A DNA stretch of 64,000 nt from Solwaraspora sp. WMMD1047 (GTDB lineage: Bacteria > Actinomycetota > Actinomycetes > Mycobacteriales > Micromonosporaceae). The DNA lies in assembly GCF_029626155.1 (NCBI RefSeq), contig NZ_JARUBL010000001.1:6104501-6168500 (forward strand). Direction: 5' to 3'. The position numbers and the translations under genes were made by a program. The notes beneath the pieces are model-generated. The model ran no database searches. It saw only the letters and a list, made by a program, of their open reading frames with translations, and was not told the origin of the DNA. Below are positions 61,496 to 64,000 of the stretch, piece by piece; positions within the stretch are counted from its first letter, which is position 1; each line of letters opens with the position of its first letter.

Positions 61496-61549
61496 TCCCG
61501 CCGGCACCCCGCCGGCCGCCGGCACCCCGCCGGCCGCCGGTTGCCGCTG
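61496..61549. repeat. GC-rich direct repeat in a convergent gap
   Basis: CCGGCACCCCGCCGGCCG occurs twice in tandem within 54 bp between two stops; possibly part of a bidirectional termination region. Confidence 0.5.
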
Positions 61550-63100
61550 TCAGCGGCGCTCCAGCGGCACCGACAGCACCGCCTCGGTGCCGCCCTCGGC
61601 ACGGTTGCGCAGCTCGATTGTGCCGCGCAGTTCGCCGGTGGCGAGCGCCCGGACGATCTGCAGGCCGAGCCGGCCGCCGCTCTCCGCGTCGAACTCCGAC
61701 GGCAGGCCCCGGCCGTTGTCGGCGACCACCACCTGCAACTGCTTGCGCAGCCGGCGGGCCGTCACCACCACCTCCGGCGAGCCGGCCACCCGGCCGTTCT
61801 CGGCGGCACCACCGTCCGCGGTCGCCGGGTCGTCCTCCTCCACCGGCGGGAAGCCGTGCTCGACGGCGTTGAGCAGCAGCTCGTTGAGGACCATCACCAG
61901 CGAGGTGGCGATCTCGGCCGGCAGCACCCCGAAGCTGCCCTGCCGGCGCATCCGGATCGTCGCGTCGGCCACCGACACCTCGGCCGCCGCCACCGCCACC
62001 CGGTCCACGATCCCGTCGAACTCGACCGCCTCGTCGGAGGACATCGAGAGCGTCTCGTGGACCAGCGCGATCGAGGCGACCCGGCGGACCGACTCCTCCA
62101 GCGCCGACCGGGCCGCCGGGATGCCGACCCGACGGGCCTGCAGCCGCAGCAGGGCGGCCACCGTCTGCAGGTTGTTCTTCACCCGGTGGTGGATCTCCCG
62201 GATGGTGGCGTCCTTGGTGATCAGCGCGCGGTCCCGGCGGCGCACCTCGGTCATGTCCCGGACCAGCACCAGCGCGCCGATCGGCACCCCCGCCGGCATC
62301 AACGGCAGCGCCCGGGTCAGCACGATCGCCCCGCGGGCCTCGATCTCCCGGCGCGGCGGCGCCTCACCGCGCAGCGCGGCCAGCACCCGGTTGGCGGCCT
62401 CGGTCCCCTCCAGCGGGTCGGCGGCGAGCCGGCCGTTGAGCGCGGCGAGGTCCTCGCCGACCAGGTGCGCGGCGAAGCCGAGCCGGCGGTACGCCGACTG
62501 CGCGTTCGGGCTGGCATAGGTGACCTTGCCGTTCGCGTCCAGCCGGATCAGCCCGTCGCCGACCCGGGGCGCGCTGGTGGTCTCGCCGGGATGCCGCAGC
62601 GGCGGGAAGGTGCCGTCGGCGACCATCTGGGCCAGGTCGTCGGCGGTGGTCAGATAGTTGAGTTCGAGCTGGCTCGGGGTCCGCGCGGTGGAGAGGTTGG
62701 TGTCCCGGCCGACCACCGCGATCACCTCGCCGGGCTCCCCGCCGGCGGCCCGCAACCGGACCGGGATCGCCTCGTGCCGGGCCGGCGTGTCGCCATACCA
62801 GACCGGGTCGCCCTCCCGCCAGATCCGGCCCTGGTGGTACGCGATGGTCAGGTGCGCCACCTCCGGCCCGCCGAAGATCCGGCCGACCTGGTCGTCCTGG
62901 TACGCCGTCGGCGCGGTGGTCGGCCGCACCTGGGCCACGCAGACGAACGACTCGTCGCCGCTGACCGGCACCCAGAGCAGCAGGTCGGCGAAGGAGAGGT
63001 CGGAGAGGAGTTGCCAGTCGCCGGCCACCCGGTGCAGGTGGTCGATGTCGACCGGACGCAGCCGGGTGTGCTCCTCGGCGAGATCGCGCAGCGTGGACAC
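61550..63100 (-). CDS. PdtaS-like cytoplasmic sensor histidine kinase
   Basis: 516 residues with no membrane segment. N-terminal GAF-like domain (1-150), PAS domain (about 180-290, LIRLDANGKVTYASPNAQSAY), then the HisKA_2/HWE-type phosphorylation helix IREIHHRVKNNLQTVAALL and a HATPase domain with NELLLNAVEHGF, DNGRGLP and GGRLGLQIV. An acidic insert of about 35 residues (VEEDDPATADGG) interrupts the HATPase. The class is that of M. tuberculosis PdtaS, whose partner PdtaR is an ANTAR antiterminator; no such partner lies in the window. GTG start at 63100. Confidence 0.9.
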   Translation of the reverse strand: MSTLRDLAEEHTRLRPVDIDHLHRVAGDWQLLSDLSFADLLLWVPVSGDESFVCVAQVRPTTAPTAYQDDQVGRIFGGPEVAHLTIAYHQGRIWREGDPVWYGDTPARHEAIPVRLRAAGGEPGEVIAVVGRDTNLSTARTPSQLELNYLTTADDLAQMVADGTFPPLRHPGETTSAPRVGDGLIRLDANGKVTYASPNAQSAYRRLGFAAHLVGEDLAALNGRLAADPLEGTEAANRVLAALRGEAPPRREIEARGAIVLTRALPLMPAGVPIGALVLVRDMTEVRRRDRALITKDATIREIHHRVKNNLQTVAALLRLQARRVGIPAARSALEESVRRVASIALVHETLSMSSDEAVEFDGIVDRVAVAAAEVSVADATIRMRRQGSFGVLPAEIATSLVMVLNELLLNAVEHGFPPVEEDDPATADGGAAENGRVAGSPEVVVTARRLRKQLQVVVADNGRGLPSEFDAESGGRLGLQIVRALATGELRGTIELRNRAEGGTEAVLSVPLERR

Positions 63101-63240
63101 CCGGCAAGCCTGCCACGTTCCGGCCCCGGGCGGGACCGGCGACCCGCGCGGGTGGCGACCTCCGACCCAACCGCTCTAGGCGGCCCGATCCACGTGCTCT
63201 AGGCTGCGCAACCCAGGGAACTTCGTGAAAGGTCGACATC

Positions 63241-64000
63241 GTGTCCGAGGGAATGGACGATCCACGACTGTCGGCCGAAGGGGAGCTGGCGCTGGCCCGG
63301 CTGGCGCTGGACGAGGGCGACCTGACCCACGCCGCCGGCCACCTCTCCGGCGCGATCGCGTACGCCCCGACCATGCCCGAGGTGCACGAGGTGCTCGCCC
63401 AGCTCGCCGCCCGCACCGGCGGCGGCCTGGACCTCTTCCCGCTCGACCACCACCCGTTCATCGGCACCGTGGTGGCCCGCGCCCACCTGCTGGCCGCCGC
63501 CGGCCAGCCCGCCGAGGGCCTGGAGCTGCTGGCCGCCGCCACCGGCCACGCCCCGGTCGCGGACTGGGCCGGGGTGCCGTGGGTGGGTGCGCCGGACCTG
63601 CCGGGCCGGCTGGACCCGGAGCGGCTGGCCCGGGTGCTGATGCAGATCTGCGCCGGGGTGCCCGATCCGGTGCCGGAGTCCGACCGGGGTCCGCTGCGGC
63701 CCTACCTGCGGCTGGCCGAGCACGCGATCGAGGCGTACCCGCACAGCGGCCTGCTGCTCGGCGCCGGTTCCGCGCTGGCCCGTCGGGCCGGTGAGATCGA
63801 CGTCGCCGTGGACTGGGCGCGGCGGGGGGTGCGGCACTGGCCGTCGAAGCTCGCCGAGGTCTGGCTCGGGTACGCGTACCGCAGTGCGGGCCGGACCGGT
63901 GAGGCGCTCGCCGCCCTGCACCGCGCCGTCGAGCACGACCCCGACGACCTCTCCGTGTACGCCGACATCGCCGGCACGCTCGCCGACAACGGCCGACTCG
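63241..64000 (+). CDS. tetratricopeptide-repeat protein, 3' truncated by window edge
   Basis: At least 253 residues, still open at the edge. TPR-like helix pairs: LALARLALDEGDLTHAAGHL, then ARAHLLAAAGQPAEGLELLA, and a clear TPR at AEVWLGYAYRSAGRTGEALA followed by HRAVEHDPDDLSVYADIAG. Probably a cytoplasmic scaffold; the part beyond the window may hold a further domain. GTG 63241 has AAAGG 8 nt upstream and a TAGGCT -10 at 63200-63205. Divergent from the PdtaS-like gene. Confidence 0.82.
   Translation, partial: MSEGMDDPRLSAEGELALARLALDEGDLTHAAGHLSGAIAYAPTMPEVHEVLAQLAARTGGGLDLFPLDHHPFIGTVVARAHLLAAAGQPAEGLELLAAATGHAPVADWAGVPWVGAPDLPGRLDPERLARVLMQICAGVPDPVPESDRGPLRPYLRLAEHAIEAYPHSGLLLGAGSALARRAGEIDVAVDWARRGVRHWPSKLAEVWLGYAYRSAGRTGEALAALHRAVEHDPDDLSVYADIAGTLADNGRL

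Noticed and set aside
1-64000. CRISPR arrays, tRNA/rRNA genes, insertion sequences, prophage or integrative elements
   Set aside because: No regularly spaced repeats, no cloverleaf or rRNA signatures, no transposase or integrase motifs were seen on reading; composition is uniform apart from short AT-rich promoter patches.

Overview
This window is chromosomal DNA from a very GC-rich actinomycete. The family mix points to Micromonosporaceae (Micromonospora or a close relative). It holds coenzyme F420 genes, two WhiB regulators, a mycobacterial-type 2-oxoglutarate decarboxylase, a nickel superoxide dismutase with its maturation protease, an SCO7613-type membrane protein and a CBM2-GH18 chitinase. 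I see no rRNA, tRNA, CRISPR array, insertion sequence or phage gene. Most of the window looks like vertically inherited core or near-core genome.

Layout. 0-4.1 kb: DUF3499 protein, a degenerate zincin, a WhmD-type WhiB with a near-consensus palindromic promoter, then a three-gene operon around a DUF4331 protein. 4.3-12 kb: fbiC; a membrane protein with a repeat tail; divergent fbiA-fbiB; an FHA protein translationally coupled to a pterin dehydratase. 12-21.6 kb: fatty acid desaturase, SCO7613-type membrane protein, CutA, lipid acyltransferase plus patatin, and a membrane Ser/Thr kinase. 21.6-31 kb: secreted chitinase; a solitary sugar-importer-type ATPase; a three-gene unit with a leader-like acidic protein, an eight-ligand Zn protein and a giant PqqD-M50-cNMP-FecR membrane protein; and a glycosyltransferase. 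31-39.7 kb: HtrA protease, histidine kinase/response regulator pair, an OlsBA-like ornithine-lipid pair, a hotdog protein and an ABC exporter. 39.9-47.3 kb: central carbon metabolism (kgd, pta, ackA). 47.3-55.4 kb: lipoprotein hydrolase, beta-helix protein, quinone-oxidoreductase-like enzyme, malic enzyme, sodX/sodN, a degenerate anti-sigma-type protein and a diacylglycerol kinase. 55.4-64 kb: whiB1 with two CRP-type sites, a sulfur-assimilation operon (leader peptide, sulfite reductase, Zn ribbon, cysH, chelatase), a GT-C mannosyltransferase-like protein, a PdtaS-like kinase and a TPR protein cut by the window edge.

How genes connect. fbiC, fbiA and fbiB cover most of F420 synthesis, but fbiB lacks its usual C-terminal reductase domain. 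The sulfur operon joins sulfate reduction to the siroheme chelation that sulfite reductase needs, under a conserved actinobacterial leader peptide. Pta-AckA and Kgd handle acetyl-CoA and 2-oxoglutarate flux. The Ser/Thr kinase, the FHA protein and a membrane protein with three Thr-Gln-x-Ile motifs could form one phospho-signalling circuit (inference).

The most promising candidate for an undescribed system is the 24.6-29.5 kb unit: an RRE/PqqD-type domain fused to a site-2-like protease, beside a protein with a RiPP-leader-like N-terminus. A second pattern, seen directly, is that at least nine genes have a TANNNT hexamer 6-7 nt before the start codon, as expected for leaderless transcripts. 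This was used to choose starts.
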